DNA of 64,000 nt from Ammoniphilus sp. CFH 90114 (lineage in GTDB: Bacteria; Bacillota; Bacilli; Aneurinibacillales; RAOX-1), in contig NZ_SDLI01000002.1 in the NCBI RefSeq assembly GCF_004123195.1, forward strand, positions 124,267-188,266, in the 5' to 3' direction. The notes beneath the pieces are model-generated. The model was not told the origin of the DNA. It searched no databases and saw only the letters and a list, made by a program, of their open reading frames with translations. Positions 53,625 to 63,365 of the stretch are shown in pieces. Position 1 is the stretch's first letter. Every line of letters begins with the position of its first letter. Made by a program: the position numbers and the translations under genes.

Positions 53625-54140
53625 ATGCCTGAGATTCAAGTTAAGGAACTTTGTGAAGAATCCTACCACCATCTTAAGAAGACGGCCTTAGACATTGAGA
53701 ATTTCCTTAATTCAACCACACTGCAGGATCTCGTTAAGCAAAGTGGAGATCAAGAGGAATATCAAGCCTATTACCGAGCTTATTTATCCGATCTTCGAAC
53801 TTTATTAGTTAATTGTGAAAAAGTTTATGAAAACATAGGTGTTTGTCTACGAAGATCTGAGTTTAATAAGGAATTTGCAGAGGAAGCACTCTATCACCTG
53901 TATCACACTTGTGTAAACCTGTTTTACTATCCGAAGGGTGAAGTGTATGAAGAAGATGGAAGACACAGCTACACGGGCAGAGACGCCATCATATTCCGTA
54001 AGGAAGTTACTCCCGAACTCAAGGTGTTAACTTTGTCTCTTTCTAAGACCTTCGAATATCTTCGAGATGAACTGCAGTATTATGAGACCGATTATATAAC
54101 AATGAAGAAGATGAATAAACAGAAGAAAGCAACCCTCTAG
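53625..54140 (+). CDS. YpuI-like (DUF3907) protein
   Basis: A 171-residue soluble protein of the YpuI type, conserved in Bacillales without a known function. Characteristic parts are CEESYHHLKKTALDIENFL, the FYYPKGEVYEEDGRHSYTG segment and the long C-terminal helix ending in a lysine-rich tail. GGAGG lies before ATG 53625. Its stop codon is inside the following terminator and overlaps the end of the convergent protease gene. Confidence 0.83.
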   Translation: MPEIQVKELCEESYHHLKKTALDIENFLNSTTLQDLVKQSGDQEEYQAYYRAYLSDLRTLLVNCEKVYENIGVCLRRSEFNKEFAEEALYHLYHTCVNLFYYPKGEVYEEDGRHSYTGRDAIIFRKEVTPELKVLTLSLSKTFEYLRDELQYYETDYITMKKMNKQKKATL

Positions 54141-54152
54141 GGTTGCTTTTTT
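54127..54152 (+). terminator. terminator between convergent ypuI and protease genes
   Basis: AAGCAACCC (54127-54135) pairs with GGGTTGCTT (54140-54148), loop TCTA, followed by T. The hairpin lies within the ends of both coding regions. Confidence 0.88.
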
Positions 54153-55594
54153 CTTGTGTTCTCCTGGTTTAGAAAGCCAAATCGTTCTTGAAACGAACCA
54201 AACCTTAGCCTAAGAAAAAAGCGATCACCCCACTTCACTGTTGTAGGCGGTTCTTCTACTGTAGCAGGGGGATCTAGGTCGCTCTGCTGATTGGTTGCTA
54301 ACTCAAGTGCTTGGGCAACATTGATCATGCCGTGACCATATTGAGGATCCCACCCTTTGGTCCCAAGGTCTTCTGATGTCTGTTGGATAATCTTCCGTAC
54401 ATCTTCTACTCCAAGATCAGGATTCGTGGATAGGATTAACCCTGCTAGTCCGGCAACATGAGGACAAGCCATAGAAGTACCAGAGAGTGCAGCATATTCG
54501 TTATTCAGATAGGTGCTAGGGATATCCACCCCAGGTGCAGCAACTTCAACATAGCTGCCGTAATTAGAGAAATTGGCCCTCTGGGCACGTGAGTCAACGG
54601 CGGCAACACTAATGACTTCAGGATAAGCGGCCGGATAGCTGGATTGATCTGTGTTATCGTTCCCTGAAGCGGCCACAAGAACGACCCCTTTGTTGTAGGC
54701 ATACCGCACAGCCTCCTGAAGCATAGCAGAGGGGTGGTAATTTCCCACGCTCATGTTAATAACATGAGCCCCATGATCCGCTGCCCATTTAATCCCTTTG
54801 GCGATATCAAAGGATGAACCCGTCCCTTCCGGAGTCATGGCTTTGATCGGCATAATTTTGTTGTGCCAGGAAACTCCAGCAATTCCTACTGTATTATTGG
54901 TTTTTGCTGAAATAATACCAGCTACATGTGTACCATGTCCATTATCATCATCTGCGTAGTTGTTGTCAGAAATGACATTATAGCCTGTAACTAATTTATC
55001 TTGAAAATCTTGGTGCTCTAAATCCACGCCCGTATCAATGACCGCAATGACGATATCTTCTTTGCCCGGCGTAATCCTCCAGGCTTCATCTGCATGAATG
55101 AGAGGCAAATTCCATTGATAACGGGTATACAACGGATCATTGGGCATTTCATTTGGGAGTAAGAGGTAGTTCGGTTCAGCGAATTCAACCATATAAGTTT
55201 TTTCTTCAAAGTAATCAATTAACTCTTCTGTACTTTTGGTTGAAGATTTAAAAATGTGGTAAGGATCCCAATTTCTTTTTACTTTGGCGTCTAGGTCTTT
55301 GCAAATTTGGGCTAGTTCATCCTTAGTAGGATGTTTTTTGAATTTGACAGTGACCTCTCGTTTTACGGCATGACTCTTATCCTGTTTATTGTGATGAATG
55401 GTCATGATGTGTGGGCTGTGATTTAGAGTCTCAACGGTATTTTTGACCCGCCCTATATAATTAATTCTCTGTGGACCCTGATCTGTAATACCTGCAGTAG
55501 GATCAGGATAAGGTATTCGGTTAGAAAAAGGGGTAATGACCAAAGCAAAAAGAAAACCAATTAGCGAAAAAGTTAAGAAATAGCGGATTAGCAT
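54137..55594 (-). CDS. secreted subtilisin-like serine protease (S8)
   Basis: Subtilase of 485 residues with an N-terminal membrane/signal segment (about 1-25), an I9-like inhibitory prodomain (VKFKKHPTKDELAQICKDL region), then the catalytic domain with the triad Asp in AVIDTGVD, His in NGHGTHVAGI and Ser in GTSMACPHVAG, and the oxyanion Asn in AASGNDN. A 60-residue Pro-rich and basic tail follows. GAGGTGA precedes the ATG. Expected to act outside the cell or at the membrane; its substrate is unknown. Confidence 0.93.
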   Translation of the reverse strand: MLIRYFLTFSLIGFLFALVITPFSNRIPYPDPTAGITDQGPQRINYIGRVKNTVETLNHSPHIMTIHHNKQDKSHAVKREVTVKFKKHPTKDELAQICKDLDAKVKRNWDPYHIFKSSTKSTEELIDYFEEKTYMVEFAEPNYLLLPNEMPNDPLYTRYQWNLPLIHADEAWRITPGKEDIVIAVIDTGVDLEHQDFQDKLVTGYNVISDNNYADDDNGHGTHVAGIISAKTNNTVGIAGVSWHNKIMPIKAMTPEGTGSSFDIAKGIKWAADHGAHVINMSVGNYHPSAMLQEAVRYAYNKGVVLVAASGNDNTDQSSYPAAYPEVISVAAVDSRAQRANFSNYGSYVEVAAPGVDIPSTYLNNEYAALSGTSMACPHVAGLAGLILSTNPDLGVEDVRKIIQQTSEDLGTKGWDPQYGHGMINVAQALELATNQQSDLDPPATVEEPPTTVKWGDRFFLRLRFGSFQERFGFLNQENTRKKQP

Positions 55595-55694
55595 GGCTCA
55601 CCTCAAGATTTTAGTCCTTAAGGTTATCATGAGTAAAATGTCGCTATATCATGATGGAGATTCATACCAATTAAAAAATAAGGGTAATTTAAAA

Positions 55695-55719
55695 AAGACC
55701 ATCCCACTAAGGGTGATCT
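55695..55719 (-). terminator. terminator of the metallophosphoesterase gene
   Basis: On the minus strand AGATCACCC and GGGATGGTCT form a stem with G-U pairs, followed by a run of T. Confidence 0.7.
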
Positions 55720-55726
55720 ATTTGTG

Positions 55727-56548
55727 TTATGAGATATTCTTATAGGAAGAGGTTAACGTATGAAGAGTGATCTCTGGTCTGGATCTCAATCGGATGTTAA
55801 ATCCTGTTTGCCCTAATCCCTCACTAATATAAAAAGCTTTTTCATCATGGAAATGCAGGCCTTTAATCATGTTCATCCGTGGGAGTTTGCCCATCTTAGC
55901 CAAGTGGAACGCACGCGGGTAGTGAATCTGCCCTCCGTGAAAATGACCGCTTAATAGGTAGTCATAATGGTATTTCTTCATGTTCAAGACAATGTTAGGA
56001 TCATGGGTGAGTACGAGTACTACACCATCTGTGACTTCATTGTAAGCTTCTTCAATATCACTGCGGCGAGTGAAGTGATCGTCGATTCCTACGATGTTAA
56101 TTGTTTTTCCAGCATGTTTAATTTTTCTTGTTTCATTAATGAGAACATGAATTCCTTCTTGGATCATAGCTTCTTTCATACGTTCGAAATCTGGCTTCTT
56201 CAATACATAATCATGATTTCCGAAAACGGCATAAATGCCATGTTTAACAGGGAGGCGCTTCAACACTTTAATATATTCCATAAATTTAGGGATGCTTCTT
56301 GCTCGATCAAGGTAATCCCCTGTTAGAGCAATCAAGTCAATCTCTTCATTTTTCAAATCGTTGTAAAGTTGTTCTGGACTAATGGATAAGTTCTCCATAT
56401 GCAGGTCTGAAAGATGAAGGACTTTCATCTCACCATTCCAAGCTTGATTAACAGGAAGGGTAATACGGGTAAATACCGCTCTCTTCGTATTCGTGTAAGC
56501 ATAGAAGAGGATAACGGCAAAGACGCACAATACAATAATCCACAACAT
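55727..56548 (-). CDS. membrane-anchored metallophosphoesterase (YkuE-like)
   Basis: Calcineurin-like phosphoesterase, 273 residues. One N-terminal membrane segment is followed by the five metal-binding motifs: LSDLHMEN, TGDYLD, FGNHDY, LTHDP and SGHFHGGQ. YkuE-type members act at the cell wall side; this lacks an obvious twin-arginine signal, so the export route would be the membrane anchor. The substrate is not known. Confidence 0.88.
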   Translation of the reverse strand: MLWIIVLCVFAVILFYAYTNTKRAVFTRITLPVNQAWNGEMKVLHLSDLHMENLSISPEQLYNDLKNEEIDLIALTGDYLDRARSIPKFMEYIKVLKRLPVKHGIYAVFGNHDYVLKKPDFERMKEAMIQEGIHVLINETRKIKHAGKTINIVGIDDHFTRRSDIEEAYNEVTDGVVLVLTHDPNIVLNMKKYHYDYLLSGHFHGGQIHYPRAFHLAKMGKLPRMNMIKGLHFHDEKAFYISEGLGQTGFNIRLRSRPEITLHTLTSSYKNIS

Positions 56549-56676
56549 GATCTATCACTCTTTCTATACTCTAAGTTATATTCGATTATACATGAATTCT
56601 TGCAGGTTTTGGGGTTAAAAATGTTGGTATTGCTGCCATGTGAAGTTTTTAAATTTTTTAAAAAGTGCAGCAGGAT

Positions 56677-56705
56677 TTGTCTTTACAAAAGAGAATTGTT
56701 ATACA
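56677..56705 (+). promoter_or_regulatory. sigma-A type promoter of acsA
   Basis: TTGTCT (56677-56682), a 17-base spacer and TATACA (56700-56705), 42 bases before the acsA start. Confidence 0.6.
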
Positions 56706-56747
56706 ACATATAGATATAAATTAGAACACGACAGGGAGAGAGTTGCG

Positions 56748-58466
56748 ATGACAAAGTTCAAAGAGGAAATTTTACTTCTTGATGAAAGCGCAAATCTAAC
56801 AAATTATGATGAAGCCGTTGCTACAATGGATTGGAGTAAGGTGATAGAGCATTTCACCTGGTCTCGAACAGGCCGAGTCAACATAGTTTATGAGGCGATA
56901 GATCGACATGTCGATGAGGGAAGAGGTAGTAAGACGGCACTCTTTTATACCGACGGAATAAGAGAAGAAGAGTATTCCTATACTGAACTGAGAGACTTGT
57001 CTTGTCAATTTGCTAATGGATTAAAGCATTTAGGGATTTCAAAAGGTGAAAGGGTTTTCATCTTTATGCCTAGAAGTCCTGAATTATATATAGCCTTATT
57101 GGGCTTTGTTCGCATCGGAGCTATTGCAGGTCCTCTATTTGAGGCTTTTATGGAGGACGCCGTTCGTGATCGCCTATTAGATAGTCAATCTGTAGCCATA
57201 GTAACAACCCCTCAATTATTAAAGCGTATTCCAACAACGGATCTTCCTGACTTGAAACATGTCATACTTGTTGGAGCACATGAAGAAGAAGTTTGTGAGG
57301 GTCAGATCCGGTTCGAGGAGCTCATGCAAGTTTCTAAAGATTATGTTGTTGAATGGGTAGACAGAGAATCAGGTATGCTTCTTCACTACACTTCTGGTTC
57401 TACAGGTAAGCCGAAGGGGGTGTTCCAGGTCCATGATGCTATGGTTCATCAGCTCATGTCCGGGAAGTGGGTATACGACCTGCGAGAAGAAGACATCTAT
57501 TGGTGTACAGCGGATCCTGGATGGGTTACAGGAACCTCTGCAGGCATGTGGGCTCCCTGGTTGAATGGGGTTACTATCGTTCTTCGTGGCGGTCGATTTA
57601 AGCCAGAAGATTGGTATGCGACGCTAGAGAAGTATAAGGTGACCGTTTGGTTTAGTGCCCCTACAGCTTTTCGTATGTTGATGGGAGAAGGGGATGAATT
57701 ACCAAGGGCAGCGGACCTTAGCTCGCTCCGACATATCTTATCTGCAGGAGAACCATTGAATCCGGAAGTCATTCGTTGGGGACAAGAGGTTTTGGGAAGA
57801 CGTATCCATGACAATTGGTGGATGACGGAGACAGGTTCAACCATATGCGCGAACTATCGAAGCCTGCCGATTCGACCAGGTTCAATGGGCAAACCTCTAC
57901 CGGGAATACGTCTCGCTATTGTTGATGATGAAGGCAATGAACTTCCGCCTAATACGATGGGGAATCTAGCTATTAAGCCACCATGGCCGGCTATGATGAG
58001 ACAGATTTGGGGGAATCCTTTTAAATACCAAGAGTATTTCATAACGGGATGGTATGTCAGCGGCGATTCGGCTTATATGGATGAGGACGGATACTTTTGG
58101 TTCGAGGGTCGAGTGGATGATGTCATTAATACTTCCGGAGAGAGAGTAGGACCTTTTGAAGTGGAGAGTAAGCTCGTTGAGCATCCAGCTGTGGCTGAGG
58201 CAGGCGTTATCGGTGTTCCAGATGCCATACGTGGAGAAGTGATTAAGGCCTTCATTACGCTTCGCGCAGGCTACGAAGAAAGCGACCAATTAAAAGCAGA
58301 GATTACTCAATATGTTAAAGACAGACTAGCCGCACATGCTGCGCCTCGACTCATTGAATTCAAGGAGAAGCTTCCGAAGACACGCTCTGGGAAGATCATG
58401 CGCCGGGTATTGAAAGCGTGGGAGCTTGGCCTTCCAACCGGTGATTTATCGACTATGGAAGACTAA
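56748..58466 (+). CDS. acsA: acetyl-CoA synthetase
   Basis: AMP-forming acetate-CoA ligase, 572 residues, the usual length of Bacillus AcsA. Motifs: YTSGSTGKPKG (ATP loop), DNWWMTETGS, the hinge region GRVDDVI and the C-terminal KTRSGKIMRRVLKA, whose catalytic Lys is the acetylation site in the family. I chose ATG 56748 behind GGGAGAG; the frame runs back to 56640 across the promoter. The usual neighbours acuABC are absent. Confidence 0.93.
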   Translation: MTKFKEEILLLDESANLTNYDEAVATMDWSKVIEHFTWSRTGRVNIVYEAIDRHVDEGRGSKTALFYTDGIREEEYSYTELRDLSCQFANGLKHLGISKGERVFIFMPRSPELYIALLGFVRIGAIAGPLFEAFMEDAVRDRLLDSQSVAIVTTPQLLKRIPTTDLPDLKHVILVGAHEEEVCEGQIRFEELMQVSKDYVVEWVDRESGMLLHYTSGSTGKPKGVFQVHDAMVHQLMSGKWVYDLREEDIYWCTADPGWVTGTSAGMWAPWLNGVTIVLRGGRFKPEDWYATLEKYKVTVWFSAPTAFRMLMGEGDELPRAADLSSLRHILSAGEPLNPEVIRWGQEVLGRRIHDNWWMTETGSTICANYRSLPIRPGSMGKPLPGIRLAIVDDEGNELPPNTMGNLAIKPPWPAMMRQIWGNPFKYQEYFITGWYVSGDSAYMDEDGYFWFEGRVDDVINTSGERVGPFEVESKLVEHPAVAEAGVIGVPDAIRGEVIKAFITLRAGYEESDQLKAEITQYVKDRLAAHAAPRLIEFKEKLPKTRSGKIMRRVLKAWELGLPTGDLSTMED

Positions 58467-58474
58467 GAAAAAAT

Positions 58475-58515
58475 AAGTCTTGTCAGCTCAAGAGTAATCT
58501 GAGCTGGCAAGACTT
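58475..58515. terminator. bidirectional terminator between acsA and cysK
   Basis: A 16-bp stem, 58475-58490 with 58500-58515 (one G-U); on the minus strand a clear T-run follows for cysK, on the plus strand the T-tract is weaker. Confidence 0.85.
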
Positions 58516-58519
58516 CTCT

Positions 58520-59443
58520 TTAATCTGATGAAAATAAATCACTTGATAAATAACGCTCTCCCGTATCGGGAGCAATGCATACAACCCGCTTGCCTTTTCC
58601 AAGACGTCTAGCGACTAGCAATGCGGCATATACAGCAGCTCCAGCCGATGTACCTACAAGAATGCCCTCCTTTGAAGCTAGTTCACGAGTGATGTGGATG
58701 GCATCTTCATCTGCAATGGCAAAGATCTCATCATAAACTTGGACGTTCAAGATATTAGGGATAAATCCGGGACTGGTTCCCACAAGCTTGTGAGGTCCTG
58801 GTTGGCCGCCCGAGAGAACAGGAGATCCTTTGGGCTCAACGACATATACCTTCAATCCTGGAATCTTTTCTTTTAAGGTCTCCCCTGTTCCTGTAATTGT
58901 ACCGCCTGTTCCTGCTGTTGCCACGAAGGCATCTAAATTTCCATCTGTTTGTGATATAATTTCAAGGGCTGTTGTAGTTCGGTGAATATCAGGATTAGCA
59001 TGGTTTTCAAATTGTTGAGGGATAAAGCTGTTTGGGATTTGTTTTTGTAGTTCTTGAGCCTTGCGAATGGCTCCTGGCATTTTTTCGTCCCCAGGGGTCA
59101 AGACGACTTTTGCGCCGTAGGCTTTTAGAATATTAATACGCTCTTTCGTCATCGTATCCGGCATAACAAGGATGGCCTTGTATCCTCGAGCTGCGGCATT
59201 CATAGCGAGTCCGATTCCAGTATTCCCGCTAGTGGGTTCAATGATGGTAGATCCCGCCGTTAACAATCCAGCCTTTTCGGCTTCGATAATCATGTTAAAG
59301 GCCGCCCTGTCCTTGACACTTCCGCTTGGATTGAACTTTTCCAGCTTTACAAGGACCTCGGCATCTTCGGGACCTGTGAGCCGATTCAACCTCACCATTG
59401 GAGTAAGGCCAATGAGTTCGGACATATTTTGCACCACACGCAT
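58520..59443 (-). CDS. cysK: cysteine synthase A
   Basis: PLP-dependent O-acetylserine sulfhydrylase, 307 residues. The PLP Lys lies in NPSGSVKDRAA, the phosphate-binding and substrate loops read PTSGNTG and GTGGTITGTGE, and SAGAAVYAA lies near the C-terminus. AAGGAGGAG precedes the ATG at 59443. It stands alone; control by a cysteine-responsive repressor such as CymR is likely by family but only a short inverted repeat is seen upstream. Confidence 0.95.
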   Translation of the reverse strand: MRVVQNMSELIGLTPMVRLNRLTGPEDAEVLVKLEKFNPSGSVKDRAAFNMIIEAEKAGLLTAGSTIIEPTSGNTGIGLAMNAAARGYKAILVMPDTMTKERINILKAYGAKVVLTPGDEKMPGAIRKAQELQKQIPNSFIPQQFENHANPDIHRTTTALEIISQTDGNLDAFVATAGTGGTITGTGETLKEKIPGLKVYVVEPKGSPVLSGGQPGPHKLVGTSPGFIPNILNVQVYDEIFAIADEDAIHITRELASKEGILVGTSAGAAVYAALLVARRLGKGKRVVCIAPDTGERYLSSDLFSSD

Positions 59444-59479
59444 ATTACTCCTCCTTCCAGTCTCTGGTATAATTAAATA

Positions 59480-59494
59480 AATCCCATTAGGATT
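59480..59494. promoter_or_regulatory. inverted repeat upstream of cysK
   Basis: AATCC (59480-59484) and GGATT (59490-59494) separated by five bases, about 37 bases before the cysK start, in an A/T-rich setting. A repressor site is possible; no T-box was seen. The rest of the 293-base gap to the PadR gene is A/T-rich with nothing clear. Confidence 0.35.
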
Positions 59495-59736
59495 CTTGGT
59501 TTTTTGAGTTTATAATAGGTGCTTCTGTTCAAGTTGTCAATGTTCATAAACGGATCATGAATTGTCGGAACCTGTAATAGGGCACAGGAATCGAGGGGAA
59601 TCTACAGACTTTGATGGCAGAACGTGCATGGTTTTTCGTGATTTTAGGGTATACATGCATATAATAATTAAGTTGGTAATAAAATGTTCACGTAAGGATT
59701 CACGTAGATAAAGGATATTTTGGGAGGAGAGGAAGA

Positions 59737-60129
59737 ATGTCTGATATGGATAAACTCCAGAATGATAAGCTTGGAGGTCTGGCTGCAAGAAAGAACTTGC
59801 TGATTCCTTGCTTATTACTTCTGCTACGGGATCTGAGAGTCCATGGTTATCAGTTAATCCAGGAATTGGTTTCCTTCGGATTTGATTCTATCGATCAAGG
59901 CTACGTCTATCGGACATTAAGGCAAATGGAAAAGGAGAACCTAGTCCACTCTCAATGGGATACGACTTCAGGTGGACCAGCCAAGCGCATATATTCCATT
60001 ACCCAGCAAGGAGAAGACTACTTAAGTGCCTGGGCTACAACACTTGAACAATATCAGAAAACACTTGATCATTTTTTTGCCATGTATGAACGGCTATTAT
60101 TCTCATCTTCTAAAAATAAATCAGAATAA
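59737..60129 (+). CDS. PadR-family regulator, PhaQ-like
   Basis: A 130-residue winged-helix repressor: PadR domain at about 20-95 (LRDLRVHGYQLIQELVSFGF, then GYVYRTLRQMEKENLV) and a short C-terminal helix. The N-terminal half resembles the polyhydroxybutyrate-responsive repressor PhaQ of Bacillus, but no pha genes are in the window, so the target is open. GGGAGGAG lies upstream of ATG 59737. Confidence 0.83.
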   Translation: MSDMDKLQNDKLGGLAARKNLLIPCLLLLLRDLRVHGYQLIQELVSFGFDSIDQGYVYRTLRQMEKENLVHSQWDTTSGGPAKRIYSITQQGEDYLSAWATTLEQYQKTLDHFFAMYERLLFSSSKNKSE

Positions 60130-60216
60130 AAGATACCAAAGAAGGAATTTATATAAATAAGAAGAATTTATAATGCTAGAAGACAAAACCTATTAGAAGG
60201 TGGTATTAAGTTTAAA

Positions 60217-60765
60217 ATGGTAGATAAAGATAGCAGGCTTTCTTCTGATTTACATATGATGATTAATGTTGTCCGTGCTATGTATAAAACATTGGAGGAG
60301 GATTGGACAAGACAGGCAAAGCAACACGACTTGACCTCTCCCCAACAGCATTTATTATGGATCCTGCATTTTCGTGATGGAAGCACGATTACTGAAGTAG
60401 CTAACTTGGGGCTATGGCATATATCCACGGCCATGCATTTGATCGATAAGCTAGAAGAGAAAAACTTAGTACGCAAAGAGAGACTTCGTAATGATAAGCG
60501 AGCCTCTCGTGTTTACCTAACAGAAAAAGGACGAGCCCTGCGCGAAAAAATGTCTCAGGAAGATGATTTCTCTATCTATAAGTTGCATTCGGTCATTGAG
60601 AAGAAGAGAGAGGTCCTCGGTGTAGAGTATGGACAACTTCTTCAATTTGGTCTTGCGGTTACCCAGGAACTGTACGGTAAGGAGTACACTGATTTTCTTG
60701 AATCTTCAGCGAAGATGGTTCACGCTGAGGTAGAGCAGAACGAGAAAGAACAGATAAACCAATAA
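60217..60765 (+). CDS. MarR-family regulator, ScoC/Hpr-like
   Basis: A 182-residue MarR-type winged-helix protein. The order of motifs (DWTRQAKQHDLTSPQQHLLWIL, then GLWHISTAMHLIDKLEEKNLVRKERLRNDKRAS) resembles ScoC/Hpr, a transition-state regulator of proteases and sporulation in Bacillus. The GAAGGTGG site lies 13 bases from the ATG, so translation may be weak. It follows the PadR gene by 87 bases on the same strand. Confidence 0.83.
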   Translation: MVDKDSRLSSDLHMMINVVRAMYKTLEEDWTRQAKQHDLTSPQQHLLWILHFRDGSTITEVANLGLWHISTAMHLIDKLEEKNLVRKERLRNDKRASRVYLTEKGRALREKMSQEDDFSIYKLHSVIEKKREVLGVEYGQLLQFGLAVTQELYGKEYTDFLESSAKMVHAEVEQNEKEQINQ

Positions 60766-60776
60766 GATAAACTTAT

Positions 60777-60806
60777 AAGGAGTATCCGCATAAGGGATAC
60801 TCCTTT
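60777..60806. terminator. hairpin between convergent genes
   Basis: AAGGAGTATCC (60777-60787) pairs with GGATACTCCTT (60795-60805); T-tracts on both sides are short. Confidence 0.7.
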
Positions 60807-60824
60807 AAATTGTTGTTGTGATAA

Positions 60825-61502
60825 TTAAGCTGTTTTTTTCAATTGGCCTATTCTCTTATCAATTTCAGGGAGAATGAAATAAATAGAGGTATGCGATTTG
60901 CGACCTTTGGCCTGATGGAGCAATTGAACGGCTTTTTGTATATTTCCTTTTGCAGCTTCGATTTCTGCTTCACAGGAGAGTAATACGATAGGGTTGACTC
61001 TTTTGATAGCACTTAATTTAGCCATCACTTCAATGGCTTGACCAATCTCCCCAATACGGGCAAAATTACAGGAGATTAACGCAAGGATATTCGGAGTCGA
61101 AGGCACTTTCTCATAAAGTCGAATGGAAATCTCAAGAGATTCTTTATACTGGCCACGATAATAGAGAATCCAGGATAAATGGTTATAAAATAACGTACGG
61201 ATGAGTCGATTGCGAAGTCCGCGCAATTGAATAACCTTCTGGACTCCTTCCAAGACGTACTTTTCGGCCTCATCGTACCGCTCATCTAGTATTTCTTTCG
61301 TTGCTCGATCGAGTAAGCCAACCGACGAACGATTCTTGTGATAGGAACGATTAAGGATCCGTTTCACCCAATAGGGCGAGCGACGAAACAAGATGCAGAT
61401 ATATTGATATCGAAATGGAAAATGAAATCTAAAAAGGGCGATAAACAGGACCATTACCAATCCAACGGTAAAGGAAAGGGGGGTGGGTTCTATTACGTTC
61501 AT
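60825..61502 (-). CDS. membrane-anchored TPR-like protein
   Basis: A 225-residue protein with one N-terminal membrane helix (about 7-27), a basic linker and then helical repeats in TPR style (YNHLSWILYYRGQYKESLEISIRLYEKVP, NPIVLLSCEAEIEAAKGNIQKAVQLLHQA). I chose ATG 61502 behind AGAGAGG; the frame starts at 61532 without support. TPR proteins are scaffolds; the partners are unknown. Confidence 0.78.
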   Translation of the reverse strand: MNVIEPTPLSFTVGLVMVLFIALFRFHFPFRYQYICILFRRSPYWVKRILNRSYHKNRSSVGLLDRATKEILDERYDEAEKYVLEGVQKVIQLRGLRNRLIRTLFYNHLSWILYYRGQYKESLEISIRLYEKVPSTPNILALISCNFARIGEIGQAIEVMAKLSAIKRVNPIVLLSCEAEIEAAKGNIQKAVQLLHQAKGRKSHTSIYFILPEIDKRIGQLKKTA

Positions 61503-61718
61503 GTTAGACCTCTCTCTTTTAATCTTCTCCATAGTATAGCATATTAAAATAATCTATGAGAATGCTAGTAAAGAACAGTTAATCTGTAAAAAATGAGTTA
61601 GTTGAGGCATGCGATGATACTTCGTAGTATGAATACTGTTCCATCTTTAGGGTTTGAGCTATAATAAGAAAGGAAACTCACATTAAATTGAGATAATTGT
61701 TGAATAGGGGTTGAGGAG

Positions 61719-63248
61719 TTGAAACATTTAAAAGAAAGTATTTATCAATTGATTGTTGAAACATCTACGAATCTTCCTCCCGATGTTCGTCGGGCCATCC
61801 TCAAGGCGAAGCAAATGGAGGATGCAGGAACAAGGGCAGCTCTTTCCTTGGCGACCATTACAGGAAATATTGAAAGTGCAGAAGTGAATCAATCTCCGAT
61901 CTGCCAAGATACAGGAATGCCGACGTTTGAGATAAAGACACCTGCTGGAACCAATCAGGTAGAAATGAAAAAGATCATTAAAGAAGCTATCGCATTAGCC
62001 ACCAAAAATGGAAAGCTTCGTCCAAACTCTGTTGATTCCTTAACGGGAGAGAACTCCGGGGATAACTTAGGACCTGGTACTCCCGTATTTCACTTTGAAC
62101 AGTGGGAGAAGGATGAAATTGAAGTGAGCCTGATTCTTAAGGGCGGCGGATGTGAGAATAAGAATATTCAGTATAGCTTACCTTGCGAGCTAGAAGGACT
62201 AGGAAAAGCAGGGCGTGACTTAGATGGTATTCGCAAGTGTATCGTGCACAGTGTGTATCAAGCACAAGGACAAGGCTGTTCCGCAGGCTTCATTGGAGTT
62301 GGGATTGGTGGAGACCGTACTTCAGGGTATGCGCTAGCTAAAGAGCAATTGTTTAGAAAAGTGGATGACGTGAATCAAAACGAAACCCTTGCAAAACTTG
62401 AAGATTACGTGATGGAAGCTGCTAATAAGCTGGGTATTGGAACGATGGGATTTGGCGGACAAGCTACATTGCTTGGCTGTAAGATCGGCGTTATGAACCG
62501 TCTTCCTGCAAGCTTCTTTGTTTCCGTTGCCTACAACTGTTGGGCATTCCGCCGTCAAGGCGTGACCATTCATCCAGAGTCAGGAGAGATTAGTGGTTGG
62601 TTATATAAAGATGAAGAAGTAAAGGTTACCGGTGATGGGCAAGGTCAAGATCAACAGGACGGGAAAGAAGTAGTGGTGCTTGAAGCTCCGATCTCCGAAG
62701 AGCAGATCCGCTCCCTGAAGGTAGGAGATGTAGTGGTGATTAATGGCTTAATGCACACCGGTCGTGATGCCTTGCATAGTTATTTAATGAACAATGATTG
62801 TCCGGTGGATTTAGATGGAGGAATTATCTACCACTGCGGACCTGTTATGCTAAAGGACGAGCAGGGAGAATGGCATGTAAAAGCGGCTGGTCCGACGACG
62901 AGTATTCGAGAGGAACCTTACCAAGCCGATATTATCAAGAAATTTGGAATTCGCGCTGTCATCGGGAAAGGCGGCATGGGGCCAAAGACGCTTGCTGGGC
63001 TTGAGGAGCATGGAGCTGTCTACTTAAATGCCATCGGTGGAGCTGCTCAATACTATGCCCAATGTATTGAAAAAGTAGAAGGTGTTGACTTTATGGAATT
63101 TGGAATTCCTGAAGCGATGTGGCATCTTCAAGTAAAGGGCTTTACAGCCATCGTAACGATGGACTCCCACGGAAACAGCTTACATGCGGATGTAGATAAG
63201 AGTTCATTCGAGAAATTAGCCGAGCTTAAAGAACCTGTATTTAAATAA
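61719..63248 (+). CDS. class I fumarate hydratase
   Basis: Iron-sulphur fumarase converting fumarate and malate. The 509-residue chain fuses the alpha domain (cluster Cys in SPICQDTGMP, GGGCENKN and a third Cys in the QGCSAG region) with the beta domain (from about 330, NGLMHTGRDALH, GPTTS, GKGGMG). It starts with TTG 61719, 8 bases after AGGGG. Class I enzymes are oxygen-labile; Bacillus subtilis itself relies on a class II enzyme. Tartrate dehydratases are related, but the fused form and motif set favour fumarase. Confidence 0.9.
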   Translation: MKHLKESIYQLIVETSTNLPPDVRRAILKAKQMEDAGTRAALSLATITGNIESAEVNQSPICQDTGMPTFEIKTPAGTNQVEMKKIIKEAIALATKNGKLRPNSVDSLTGENSGDNLGPGTPVFHFEQWEKDEIEVSLILKGGGCENKNIQYSLPCELEGLGKAGRDLDGIRKCIVHSVYQAQGQGCSAGFIGVGIGGDRTSGYALAKEQLFRKVDDVNQNETLAKLEDYVMEAANKLGIGTMGFGGQATLLGCKIGVMNRLPASFFVSVAYNCWAFRRQGVTIHPESGEISGWLYKDEEVKVTGDGQGQDQQDGKEVVVLEAPISEEQIRSLKVGDVVVINGLMHTGRDALHSYLMNNDCPVDLDGGIIYHCGPVMLKDEQGEWHVKAAGPTTSIREEPYQADIIKKFGIRAVIGKGGMGPKTLAGLEEHGAVYLNAIGGAAQYYAQCIEKVEGVDFMEFGIPEAMWHLQVKGFTAIVTMDSHGNSLHADVDKSSFEKLAELKEPVFK

Positions 63249-63260
63249 TCGTATGGATAG

Positions 63261-63291
63261 AAAAGAAGCCTAGGAATAGGCTTCTTTTCTT
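63261..63291 (+). terminator. terminator after the fumarase gene
   Basis: AAAAGAAGCCTA (63261-63272) pairs perfectly with TAGGCTTCTTTT (63277-63288), loop GGAA. Confidence 0.92.
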
Positions 63292-63365
63292 CTTATGTGT
63301 AGAAGGATTTCCCTTAAATTTCTAGAAATTATAGATGAAACACATGGATATGGAGGGAACTTCGC

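Noticed and set aside
59444-59736. T-box or S-box riboswitch before cysK
   Set aside because: No conserved T-box sequence, SAM-box core or leader terminator could be found; only a short inverted repeat.
60196-60219. A third non-canonical start (ATT 60205) for the Hpr-like gene
   Set aside because: The spacing from AAGG is short (about 4-5 bases) and a normal ATG follows at 60217; evidence is too weak.
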